In this document: positions 7,389 to 14,862 of the stretch, in pieces
Numbering within the stretch: the first letter of the stretch is position 1
Layout of the letters: each line of letters starts with the position of its first letter
Assembly (NCBI RefSeq): GCF_013179285.1
Contig: NZ_WVNW01000001.1
Coordinates: 1,240,001-1,304,000 of the forward strand
DNA: 64,000 nucleotides
Direction: 5' to 3'
Source of the DNA: Roseobacter sp. HKCCD6576-2
Lineage (GTDB): Bacteria; Pseudomonadota; Alphaproteobacteria; Rhodobacterales; Rhodobacteraceae
Position numbers and translations under genes: made by a program
The notes under the pieces: generated by a model
What the model saw: the letters and a program-made list of their open reading frames with translations, nothing else
Database searches by the model: none
Told to the model about the DNA's origin: nothing

Positions 7389-8732
7389 ATGACGAACAGC
7401 CCCTTTACCCCCGGTATCGCCCCGGGTCGGCTAGATGACGCCGAGTATGAGGCGAATTTCGCCGATCTGCATGCGCCCCTGGACGGGCACGAGGCTCTTG
7501 TGGCCGCCGATCGATGTTATTTCTGCCATGATGCGCCGTGTATCACGGCCTGTCCGACGGAGATCGACATTCCGCTCTTCATCCGGCAGATCGCGACCGG
7601 CACGCCAGAGGCGGCGGCCAAGACGATCTTTGACCAGAACATTCTGGGTGGGATGTGCGCTCGTGTCTGCCCGACGGAGACGCTCTGCGAAGAGGCTTGT
7701 GTGCGGGAGTTGGCCGAGGGCAAGCCGGTTCTGATCGGACAATTACAGCGCTATGCGACCGACACCGTGATGGAGGCGGGCGTCCATCCCTTCACCCGCG
7801 CCGCGCCGACCGGCAAATCCGTCGCGGTGGTGGGGGCGGGGCCGGCGGGCCTGGCCTGCGCGCATCGGTTGGCGATGCATGGCCATGAGGTGACGATCTA
7901 TGATGCGCGACCCAAGGGCGGCGGCCTCAATGAATATGGGATCGCGGCCTATAAGACCGTGGACGGTTTTGCCGAGGCGGAAGTCGACTGGCTGATGAAG
8001 ATCGGCGGGATCACCTTGGAGACCGGCAAGGCGCTTGGCGTCGATATGACGCTCGACAGTCTGAGGGCCGAGTTCGATGCCGTGTTCCTCGGTATGGGAT
8101 TGGCTGGCGTGAATGCGCTCAGAGCCGATGGTGAGGACAAAGCCGGCGTTCTCGATGCGGTCGGGTTTATCTCCGATCTGCGGCAAGCGGGCGATGTCGC
8201 CTCGCTTCCAATTGGTCGCAATGTGGTGGTGATCGGTGGCGGGATGACCGCGATTGATGCCGCGGTGCAATCGAAGCTTCTGGGCGCGGAGAGTGTGACG
8301 ATCCTCTATCGCCGCGACCGTGACGCGATGCCTGCGAGCCGTTACGAGCAAGATCTCGCGGCCTCGAAAGGCGTGCGGATCGTCTTCAACGCGATGCCAG
8401 TCGCCGTTCTAGGCAATGGCTCTGTCACAGCTGTGAAGGCGGAGTATACGCGTGCCGAGGGCCAAAGCCTGGTCGGCACGGGCGAGACTTTTGAAGTTCC
8501 TGCAGATCAAGTTCTGAAAGCGATTGGTCAGACCTTGGAGGGCACACCCGATGGTCTGACTCTGGATGGCGGCAAAATCGCGGTGACCGGCGCCGGGCAG
8601 ACCAGCTTGGCGGGCGTGTGGGCCGGTGGCGATTGTGCCTCCGGCGGCGAAGACTTGACGGTGACCGCCGTCGCTGAAGGGCGCGATGCAGCCGAGGATA
8701 TTCACATCGCATTGATGGGAGAGAACGGATAA
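7389..8732 (+). CDS. preT: NAD(P)-dependent dihydropyrimidine dehydrogenase, PreT subunit
   Basis: PreT passes electrons from NAD(P)H through FAD and Fe-S centres to PreA for uracil/thymine reduction. The 447-residue protein starts with the GltD-like cysteine region (CYFCHDAPCITACPTEIDIP and MCARVCPTETLCEEAC), then the FAD-binding GAGPAGLACAHRL, and an NADPH site at NVVVIGGGMTAIDAA. An open frame reaches further upstream, but ATG 7389 is preferred: GAGGGAAA precedes it and the family begins there. It is followed directly by preA. A RutR-like site lies upstream. Confidence 0.95.
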   Translation: MTNSPFTPGIAPGRLDDAEYEANFADLHAPLDGHEALVAADRCYFCHDAPCITACPTEIDIPLFIRQIATGTPEAAAKTIFDQNILGGMCARVCPTETLCEEACVRELAEGKPVLIGQLQRYATDTVMEAGVHPFTRAAPTGKSVAVVGAGPAGLACAHRLAMHGHEVTIYDARPKGGGLNEYGIAAYKTVDGFAEAEVDWLMKIGGITLETGKALGVDMTLDSLRAEFDAVFLGMGLAGVNALRADGEDKAGVLDAVGFISDLRQAGDVASLPIGRNVVVIGGGMTAIDAAVQSKLLGAESVTILYRRDRDAMPASRYEQDLAASKGVRIVFNAMPVAVLGNGSVTAVKAEYTRAEGQSLVGTGETFEVPADQVLKAIGQTLEGTPDGLTLDGGKIAVTGAGQTSLAGVWAGGDCASGGEDLTVTAVAEGRDAAEDIHIALMGENG

Positions 8733-10034
8733 ATGGCTGATCTATCAACGAATTTCTTAGGCATAAAATCCCCAAATCCCTTCTGGCTGGCTTCGGCGCC
8801 GCCGACCGACAAGGAGTATAATGTCGTCCGCGCCTTTGAGGCCGGGTGGGGTGGCGTGGTCTGGAAGACGCTTGGCGAAGACCCCCATGTGGTGAACGTC
8901 AACGGCCCGCGTTATGGCGCGATCTATGGCGCCGACCGGAGGCTTTTGGGCCTTAACAATATCGAGTTGATCACGGATCGCCCGCTCGAGACCAACCTGC
9001 AGGAGATCAAGGCGGTCAAACGCGCCTGGCCCGACCGGGCGATGATCGTGTCCTTGATGGTCCCCTGCGAGGAGGCCTCGTGGAAACGCATCCTGCCGCT
9101 GGTCGAAGATACTGGCGCAGACGGGATCGAGCTGAATTTCGGTTGCCCGCATGGGATGAGCGAGCGCGGCATGGGCTCCGCCGTGGGCCAAGTGCCGGAA
9201 TATATCGAAATGGTGGCGCGCTGGTGCAAGGCGAATACGCGGATGCCGGTGATCGTGAAGCTAACGCCGAATATCACCGATATCCGCTATCCGGCGCGCG
9301 CGGCCAAGGCCGGCGGGGCCGATGCGGTCAGCCTGATCAATACGATCTCGTCGATCACGTCGGTCAATCTCGACACGATGAGCCCGGAGCCCTCGATTGA
9401 CGGCAAAGGCTCCCATGGCGGCTATTGTGGCCCGGCGGTGAAGCCGATTGCGCTCAACATGGTGGCGGAGATTGCCCGAGACCCCGAAACAGCCGGTCTG
9501 CCGATCTCCGGTATCGGCGGCGTGACCACTTGGCGCGACGCGGCGGAGTTCCTGGCGCTTGGCGCGGGGACTGTGCAGGTCTGCACGGCCGCCATGACCT
9601 ATGGCTTCAAGATCGTCGAAGAGATGAAGTCGGGTCTCAGCCAGTGGATGGATGAGCAGGGCTACACATCCATCGACGAGGTGGTGGGACGCGCGGTGCC
9701 GAATGTCACCGACTGGCAATATCTCAACCTCAACTACGTGGCCAAAGCGAAGATCAATCAGGATGCCTGCATCAAATGTGGTCGGTGTTACGCCGCCTGC
9801 GAAGATACCTCGCATCAGGCGATTTCGATGTCGGAGGATCGGGTGTTCGAGGTGATTGATGCGGAATGCGTGGCCTGCAATCTCTGCGTCAATGTCTGCC
9901 CGGTGGAGGATTGCATCACCATGGTCGAGTTGGAGCCTGGCGTGACCGACACCCGCACCGGCAAAGTGGTGGAAAAGGAATACGCCAACTGGACGACGCA
10001 CCCCAACAACCCAGGGGCTTGCGCCGCCGAGTAA
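8733..10034 (+). CDS. preA: NAD(P)-dependent dihydropyrimidine dehydrogenase, PreA subunit
   Basis: The catalytic subunit reduces uracil and thymine to their 5,6-dihydro forms, step one of reductive pyrimidine degradation. The 433-residue protein has an FMN-binding dihydroorotate-dehydrogenase-like barrel, with the active-site cysteine in LNFGCPHGMSERGMG and later GGYCGPAVKPIAL and ISGIGGVTTW. Two C-terminal 4Fe-4S motifs follow (CIKCGRCYAAC and CVACNLCVNVCPVEDC). The ATG follows the preT stop directly. A strong terminator follows it. Confidence 0.96.
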   Translation: MADLSTNFLGIKSPNPFWLASAPPTDKEYNVVRAFEAGWGGVVWKTLGEDPHVVNVNGPRYGAIYGADRRLLGLNNIELITDRPLETNLQEIKAVKRAWPDRAMIVSLMVPCEEASWKRILPLVEDTGADGIELNFGCPHGMSERGMGSAVGQVPEYIEMVARWCKANTRMPVIVKLTPNITDIRYPARAAKAGGADAVSLINTISSITSVNLDTMSPEPSIDGKGSHGGYCGPAVKPIALNMVAEIARDPETAGLPISGIGGVTTWRDAAEFLALGAGTVQVCTAAMTYGFKIVEEMKSGLSQWMDEQGYTSIDEVVGRAVPNVTDWQYLNLNYVAKAKINQDACIKCGRCYAACEDTSHQAISMSEDRVFEVIDAECVACNLCVNVCPVEDCITMVELEPGVTDTRTGKVVEKEYANWTTHPNNPGACAAE

Positions 10035-10043
10035 GTCAGTTTG

Positions 10044-10074
10044 AGGCCCCAGGCGAACGTTTGGGGCCTTTTTT
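10044..10074 (+). terminator. Intrinsic terminator after preTA
   Basis: AGGCCCCA at 10044-10051 pairs with TGGGGCCT at 10062-10069 across a 10-base loop, followed by a run of six Ts. It begins ten bases after the preA stop. Confidence 0.92.
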
Positions 10075-10083
10075 AGATTCTAT

Positions 10084-10112
10084 TTGAGGATAAAGTTTAT
10101 CCTGGATAAAAT
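10084..10112 (+). promoter_or_regulatory. Promoter with Rrf2-type operator
   Basis: TTGAGG at 10084-10089 and TAAAAT at 10107-10112 are 17 bases apart and form a plausible sigma-70 promoter for the Rrf2 gene at 10140. Between them AGGATAAA-G-TTTATCCT (10087-10103) is a perfect 17-base palindrome overlapping the -35 box, and GGATAAA recurs at 10104-10110. The position suggests repression, most simply autorepression by the Rrf2 protein. Confidence 0.65.
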
Positions 10113-10139
10113 ATATCTACGAATCAGAAGGTGACGATC

Positions 10140-10640
10140 ATGAAGCTTGGAGACGGTGTTGAGGCCGCCATTCACTGCGCCACAGCGCTTGCGGCCCTGG
10201 AAGATGGCGCGGTCATGCCCGGCGCCGCTCTGGCGGAGTTTCACGGGCTGTCCCCCAGCTATTTGGTGAAACATCTCAACGCCATGGTCGGCGCGGGGTT
10301 GGTGCACTCCATACCCGGTCGCAATGGCGGCTACCGATTGGCCAAGACGCCAAACGCAATCACGCTCTTGGATATCGTTCTGGCTGTCGAAGGCCCCGGT
10401 TTCGCATTCCAATGCCAGGAAATCCGCAAACGGGGGCCTAACCCCTTGCCGGAGGAGGTGTTTTCCAGCCCTTGCGGGATCAAACTGGCCATGCTCCGCG
10501 CCGAACGGGCCTATCGGGCTGCATTGGCCGAAACGACGCTCGCCTCGATCATCGAGGACCACGTCAGCACCGCAGACCCGCGGGTGATGCAGCGCGGCTG
10601 CGCCTTTCTCGACCTGCATCGCCGACCACAATCCACCTAA
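10140..10640 (+). CDS. Rrf2-family transcriptional regulator
   Basis: A 166-residue Rrf2-type regulator: an N-terminal winged HTH with GLSPSYLVKHLNAMVGAGLV and the wing SIPGRNGGYRLAK, then a dimerisation helix. Cysteines occur in FQCQEI, SSPCGIKL and RGCAFL. Three cysteines recall Fe-S sensing members such as NsrR and IscR, but the spacing is wider than the usual cluster loop, so a redox thiol switch is equally possible. ATG 10140 is preferred over GTG 10131 because AAGGTGA lies just upstream of it. It probably controls itself and the AhpD-like gene that follows. Confidence 0.88.
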   Translation: MKLGDGVEAAIHCATALAALEDGAVMPGAALAEFHGLSPSYLVKHLNAMVGAGLVHSIPGRNGGYRLAKTPNAITLLDIVLAVEGPGFAFQCQEIRKRGPNPLPEEVFSSPCGIKLAMLRAERAYRAALAETTLASIIEDHVSTADPRVMQRGCAFLDLHRRPQST

Positions 10641-10665
10641 CCTCTCAACCGAAAGGAGACACGAT

Positions 10666-11124
10666 ATGGAACCGCGCATCGAATACTGGGCAGCGGCCCC
10701 GGAGCTGATGAACGGGCATCTGGCCCTGAATACACAGATCGAGGCCTCTGGGCTTGAAAGGAGTCTGCTGCATCTGGTCAAACTGCGGGTGTCGCAGATC
10801 AATGGCTGTGCCTTCTGTGTCGATATGCACAGCCGTGAAGCCCGGTCCGATGGGGAGACGGAGCAGCGGCTCTATCTGACCTCCGCATGGCACGACAGCT
10901 TTCTATTTTCCCCGCGGGAGCGTGCAGCCCTGGCCTGGGCCGAGGCGCTGACCCGTTTGGGGGATAACGGACCGGATGACGCGCTTTTCGCCGACACCCA
11001 ATGGGAGTTCCCCGGCGACGAGATTGTGAAACTGACCACGGTCATCACCATGATCAACACTTGGAACCGGCTGTCGATTGCGTTTCGTGCGGTGCATGCC
11101 GCGCCGGAAAGTGCCGCCGCCTGA
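10666..11124 (+). CDS. Carboxymuconolactone decarboxylase / AhpD-like alkylhydroperoxidase
   Basis: A 152-residue AhpD-fold protein. The active-site pair is in NGCAFCVDMHSREAR (CxxC followed by His), the standard signature for peroxidase or peroxiredoxin-reducing activity. The short all-helical domain occupies most of the length. It lies 25 bases after the Rrf2 regulator with its own AAAGGAG site, a common pairing in which the regulator senses an oxidant and induces the AhpD protein. The substrate is unknown. Confidence 0.9.
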   Translation: MEPRIEYWAAAPELMNGHLALNTQIEASGLERSLLHLVKLRVSQINGCAFCVDMHSREARSDGETEQRLYLTSAWHDSFLFSPRERAALAWAEALTRLGDNGPDDALFADTQWEFPGDEIVKLTTVITMINTWNRLSIAFRAVHAAPESAAA

Positions 11125-11733
11125 TCAGGGGGTGAGCAACCGTCGATAAAGCGTTTCGAGAAACGCGGGGGCGGCGTCGAACGGATCGTCGTCGCCCATC
11201 AGTGTCCGGACCTGAACATCGAAATCAGCATAATGCTGCGTCAGCGACCAGATCGAGAAAATCAGATGATGCGGATGAACCCGGGCAATTTGGCCGGCCT
11301 CCATCCAGCGGTTCAAAAGCGCCACTTTTTCGTCCACCAACTCTTTCAGATCGGTGGCCAAAGCCTCTTGCATCCGCGGGGCGCCTTGCACGATCTCATT
11401 GGCGAAGAGACGTGACTCGCGCGGCATATCCCGGCTCATTTGCAGTTTGCGGCGGACGTAGCCAAGCAGTTCTTCCACCGGGTCGCCCTCTGGGTCCATC
11501 TCGCGGAGCGGGTCGAGCCAGGTATCCATCAACTGGCTCAGCAGCGTGACGTGGATCGCTTCTTTCGAGGGAAAATAGTAGAGCAGATTGGGTTTCGACA
11601 GTCCCGCCTCGGTCGCGATCTGATCCAGTGTCGCGCCGCGGAACCCATGTTGCGAGAACACCTCCAGCGCGGCGTTCAAAATGGCTTCAGTATTCTTGCG
11701 CTGAATACGGGTGCGCGGCGGTTGAATATTCAT
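11125..11733 (-). CDS. rutR: TetR-family pyrimidine utilization regulator RutR
   Basis: RutR represses pyrimidine catabolic genes and is released by uracil or thymine. The 202-residue protein matches E. coli RutR throughout: HTH with HGFRGATLDQIATEAGLSKP then NLLYYFPSKEAIHVTLLSQL, and in the ligand domain LQMSRDMPRESRLFANEIVQ and HPHHLIFSIWSLTQHYADFD. ATG 11733 fits the family start; the open frame upstream has no homology. It is divergent from the aminotransferase operon, with a perfect RutR box 160 bases upstream. Confidence 0.93.
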   Translation of the reverse strand: MNIQPPRTRIQRKNTEAILNAALEVFSQHGFRGATLDQIATEAGLSKPNLLYYFPSKEAIHVTLLSQLMDTWLDPLREMDPEGDPVEELLGYVRRKLQMSRDMPRESRLFANEIVQGAPRMQEALATDLKELVDEKVALLNRWMEAGQIARVHPHHLIFSIWSLTQHYADFDVQVRTLMGDDDPFDAAPAFLETLYRRLLTP

Positions 11734-11892
11734 ACCATCACTCTGCCATTCCGCCCCCATGCGGGGCAAGTGCCATGCAAGATGCGCCCAAACGAGCGTC
11801 ATCTCCGCCCGTTTGGCCATCATTTGCCTTGCGATTGGGCAGATTCAGGCGTTCAATTTCTTGACTGACCATGCGCCTCTGCTAGCGTGATA

Positions 11893-11908
11893 TTGACCAG
11901 ATGGTCAA
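11893..11908. promoter_or_regulatory. RutR operator (perfect consensus)
   Basis: TTGACCAGATGGTCAA matches the published RutR consensus TTGACCA-NN-TGGTCAA exactly and is a 7-2-7 palindrome. It lies in the divergent region between rutR and the aminotransferase operon, 57 bases upstream of the latter's start. TTGACT at 11861 could be the -35 element of the rightward promoter, placing the operator near its start point. Confidence 0.9.
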
Positions 11909-11964
11909 AACATTAACTCCAGCCGCCCGGTGGCGCACCGGCGCTGCCAGATAAGGTGGGCCCC

Positions 11965-13290
11965 ATGGCACTCGACCGTTCCAATCCGAACGACCTCTCA
12001 GCGTTTTGGATGCCATTCACCGCGAACCGACAGTTCAAACAGACCCCACGCATGTTTGTCGCCGCTGAAGGCATGCATTACACCACGGGCGACGGGCGAC
12101 AGGTGCTGGACGGCACGGCCGGGCTCTGGTGCTGCAATGCGGGCCACAAGCGGCCAAAGATCGTCGAGGCGATCCAGGCGCAGGCGGCGGAGTTGGATTA
12201 CGCCCCGGCCTTCCAAATGGGCCACCCGAAAGCCTTTGAGCTGGCGACCAGGTTGCGCGATATGGCGCCCGAGCCGATGGAGCATGTGTTTTTCACCAAT
12301 TCCGGCTCCGAAAGCGTCGAAACCGCCCTAAAAATCGCCATCGCTTATCAGCGGGCGATTGGGCAGGGGACACGGACCCGGCTAATCGGGCGAGAGCGCG
12401 GCTATCACGGGGTGAATTTCGGCGGCATCTCGGTCGGCGGGATCGTCAACAACCGCAAGTTCTTCGGCACCCTGATGACGGGCGTCGATCATTTGCCACA
12501 TACGCATTTGCCGGATCAGAACGCGTTCACACGCGGCCAGCCGGAACATGGCGCCTATCTGGCCGAAGATTTGGAACGGATCGTTGCCTTGCATGGGCCC
12601 GAGACCATCGCGGCGGTGATTGTGGAGCCGATGGCGGGCTCCACCGGCGTTTTGATGCCGCCCAAGGGCTATCTGGAGCGGCTCCGCGAGATTTGCACGC
12701 AGCACGGCATCTTGTTGATCTTCGATGAGGTGATCACCGGGTTCGGGCGGCTCGGCTCAAGCTTTGGGGCCGAGCATTTCGGGGTGATGCCGGATATGAT
12801 CACCTGCGCCAAAGGCCTGACCAATGGGGTGATCCCGATGGGGGCGGTGCTGGCAACAAAGCAAATCCATGATGCCTTCATGACCGGACCGGAGCATCTG
12901 ATCGAGCTGTTCCATGGCTATACCTATTCCGGCAATCCGATGGCGGCCGCCGCCGGTCTGGCGACGCTGGAAACCTATCGTGAAGACGGTCTCTTTGAGC
13001 GGGCCTCTGATTTGGCAGGTTATTGGGAGGATGGGCTGCACTCCTTGCGCGATTGCCCGCATGTGATCGACATTCGAAACATGGGCCTGATCGGAGCGGT
13101 GGAACTGGAGCCGATTGCGGGGGAGCCCACAAAACGCGCCTTCCAGGCCTTCCTTGATTGTTATGAGAAGGGTGTGTTGATCCGCACCACCGGAGACATC
13201 ATCGCGATGTCGCCGCCCCTGATCATCGAGAAACCGCAGATTGATCAACTGTTTGGAACGCTCAGAGATGTGCTGATGGCTCTGGATTGA
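11965..13290 (+). CDS. Beta-alanine (omega-amino acid):pyruvate aminotransferase
   Basis: A class III PLP aminotransferase of 441 residues. It would convert beta-alanine, the end product of uracil degradation (or 3-aminoisobutyrate from thymine), and pyruvate to malonate semialdehyde and alanine. Motifs: LSAFWMPFTANRQFKQTPRM near the N-terminus, TNSGSESVETALKIA, RERGYHGVNFGG, LIFDEVITGFGRLG, and the PLP lysine K283 in ITCAKGLTNG. ATG 11965 is preferred to the in-frame GTG at 11956 because AGGTGGG sits between them as ribosome-binding site. It is first gene of the operon and lies next to a perfect RutR box. Confidence 0.93.
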   Translation: MALDRSNPNDLSAFWMPFTANRQFKQTPRMFVAAEGMHYTTGDGRQVLDGTAGLWCCNAGHKRPKIVEAIQAQAAELDYAPAFQMGHPKAFELATRLRDMAPEPMEHVFFTNSGSESVETALKIAIAYQRAIGQGTRTRLIGRERGYHGVNFGGISVGGIVNNRKFFGTLMTGVDHLPHTHLPDQNAFTRGQPEHGAYLAEDLERIVALHGPETIAAVIVEPMAGSTGVLMPPKGYLERLREICTQHGILLIFDEVITGFGRLGSSFGAEHFGVMPDMITCAKGLTNGVIPMGAVLATKQIHDAFMTGPEHLIELFHGYTYSGNPMAAAAGLATLETYREDGLFERASDLAGYWEDGLHSLRDCPHVIDIRNMGLIGAVELEPIAGEPTKRAFQAFLDCYEKGVLIRTTGDIIAMSPPLIIEKPQIDQLFGTLRDVLMALD

Positions 13291-13329
13291 GACTGCGGCC
13301 GAGCCAAAAGAAATACTTGGGAGAAATCG

Positions 13330-14580
13330 ATGTCGGCACCTGGCGAAAACCTGAAGATCAATGGCGAGCGCCTGTGGGACTCGTTAATGGAGATGGCCAA
13401 AATCGGGCCGGGTGTGGCGGGCGGCAACAACCGTCAGACTCTGACAGATGAAGACGGCGAAGGCCGCGCCTTGTTCCAAAGCTGGTGCGAAGCGGCCGGA
13501 TGCGAGATGGGGCTGGACCAGATGGGCAATATGTTCGCCCGGCGCGCGGGAACAGACCCTGATGCGCTACCGGTCTATGTGGGCTCGCATCTCGACACGC
13601 AGCCGACGGGCGGAAAATATGACGGCGTGTTGGGGGTGCTCGGAGGGCTAGAGATCATCCGCTCGCTCAACGATCTCGGCATCAAAACCAAGCATCCGAT
13701 TGTGGTGACGAATTTCACCAATGAGGAGGGGACGCGCTATGCCCCGGCGATGCTCTCCTCCGGCGTATTCGCGGGCATTCATACCCAGGAATGGGCCTAT
13801 GACCGCGAAGATGCGGAGGGCAAAAAATTCGGCGCCGAGTTGGAGCGGATCGGTTGGAAAGGCGACGAAGAGGTGGGCGCGCGCAAGATGCATGCCTTCT
13901 TTGAGTTGCATATCGAGCAGGGGCCGATCCTGGAGGCCGAAGGCAAAGAGATCGGCGTTGTGACTCATGGCCAGGGCCTGAGTTGGACGCAAGTAACGAT
14001 CACCGGCAAAGACAGCCATACCGGTTCGACTCCCATGCCAATGCGCAAGAATGCTGGTCTCGGCATGGCGCGGGTTCTGGATCTGGTGGATGAGATTGCT
14101 TGGTCCCATGCACCGCATGCGGTTGGGGCGGCGGGGCATATCGATGTGTATCCCAACTCACGCAATGTGATCCCCGGCAAGGTCGTCTTCACCATTGATT
14201 TCCGGTCGCCCGAGCTTGCGGTGATCGAAGATATGGAAAGCCGCCTTCAAGCCGGTGCATCTGAAATCTGCAAGGAAATGGGCCTGGAAGTGGCGTTTGA
14301 GAAGGTTGGGGGGTTCGATCCTGTAAGGTTTGACGAGGCCTGCGTAACTGCCGTGCGAAGCGCGGCGGGACGCCTGGGCTACTCCCACCGCGATCTGATT
14401 TCGGGCGCGGGCCATGACGCTTGCTGGATCAACCGGGTCGCACCAACTGCGATGGTGATGTGCCCCTGCGTTGACGGGCTGAGCCATAACGAGGCAGAAG
14501 AGATCAGCCCGGATTGGGCCGCAGCGGGGGCGAATGTCTTGTTCCATGCTGTCGTCGAAACAGCTCAGATTGTGGAGTGA
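13330..14580 (+). CDS. Beta-ureidopropionase / N-carbamoyl amino acid amidohydrolase (M20 family)
   Basis: A zinc-dependent hydantoinase/carbamoylase-family amidase of 416 residues. In this operon it should hydrolyse N-carbamoyl-beta-alanine to beta-alanine, CO2 and ammonia. Metal and substrate motifs: YVGSHLDTQPTGGKYDGVLG, TNFTNEEGTRYAPAML, FFELHIEQGPILE, GKDSHTGSTPMPMRKN in the lid domain, and GAGHDACWINRVAPTAM near the C-terminus. It is the third enzymatic step of the pathway whose other enzymes flank it. The stop overlaps the next ATG. Confidence 0.93.
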   Translation: MSAPGENLKINGERLWDSLMEMAKIGPGVAGGNNRQTLTDEDGEGRALFQSWCEAAGCEMGLDQMGNMFARRAGTDPDALPVYVGSHLDTQPTGGKYDGVLGVLGGLEIIRSLNDLGIKTKHPIVVTNFTNEEGTRYAPAMLSSGVFAGIHTQEWAYDREDAEGKKFGAELERIGWKGDEEVGARKMHAFFELHIEQGPILEAEGKEIGVVTHGQGLSWTQVTITGKDSHTGSTPMPMRKNAGLGMARVLDLVDEIAWSHAPHAVGAAGHIDVYPNSRNVIPGKVVFTIDFRSPELAVIEDMESRLQAGASEICKEMGLEVAFEKVGGFDPVRFDEACVTAVRSAAGRLGYSHRDLISGAGHDACWINRVAPTAMVMCPCVDGLSHNEAEEISPDWAAAGANVLFHAVVETAQIVE

Positions 14581-14843
14581 TGACTTTGAAGAAATTCTTG
14601 ATTTTAGGTGGCGTCTTGGCATTGGCGGCCTGCGAGCCGGCCCCGCCCGCCGACCCCAACGCCCCGTCGGTTGAGTTTTCCGAGGAAACGCTGGCGCTTT
14701 TGCCGCCGGGCCAGGATCTGCGGAATGTCGTTCTGCAGGACGACAATTGCTATTGGTATCTGCACAGCGGACCCGTCGAAGACACCTATATCCCGCTCTT
14801 GACGACCGAAGGTCGGGGCATCTGCACGCAAGCGCCGAGTTGA
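14580..14843 (+). CDS. Small lipoprotein within the pyrimidine operon
   Basis: An 87-residue protein with a type II signal peptide, LILGGVLALAAC, where the Cys is the lipidation site, then a short Pro-rich linker and a roughly 60-residue domain with LLPPGQDLRNVVLQDDNCYW and a second Cys pair partner near the end (GICTQAPS). The ATG overlaps the amidase stop (TGATG), so it is translationally coupled. No function is known. Placement suggests a periplasmic role in pyrimidine or hydantoin uptake, but this is inference only. Confidence 0.82.
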   Translation: MTLKKFLILGGVLALAACEPAPPADPNAPSVEFSEETLALLPPGQDLRNVVLQDDNCYWYLHSGPVEDTYIPLLTTEGRGICTQAPS

Positions 14844-14862
14844 CCGAAAGGGGAGAGATGAC

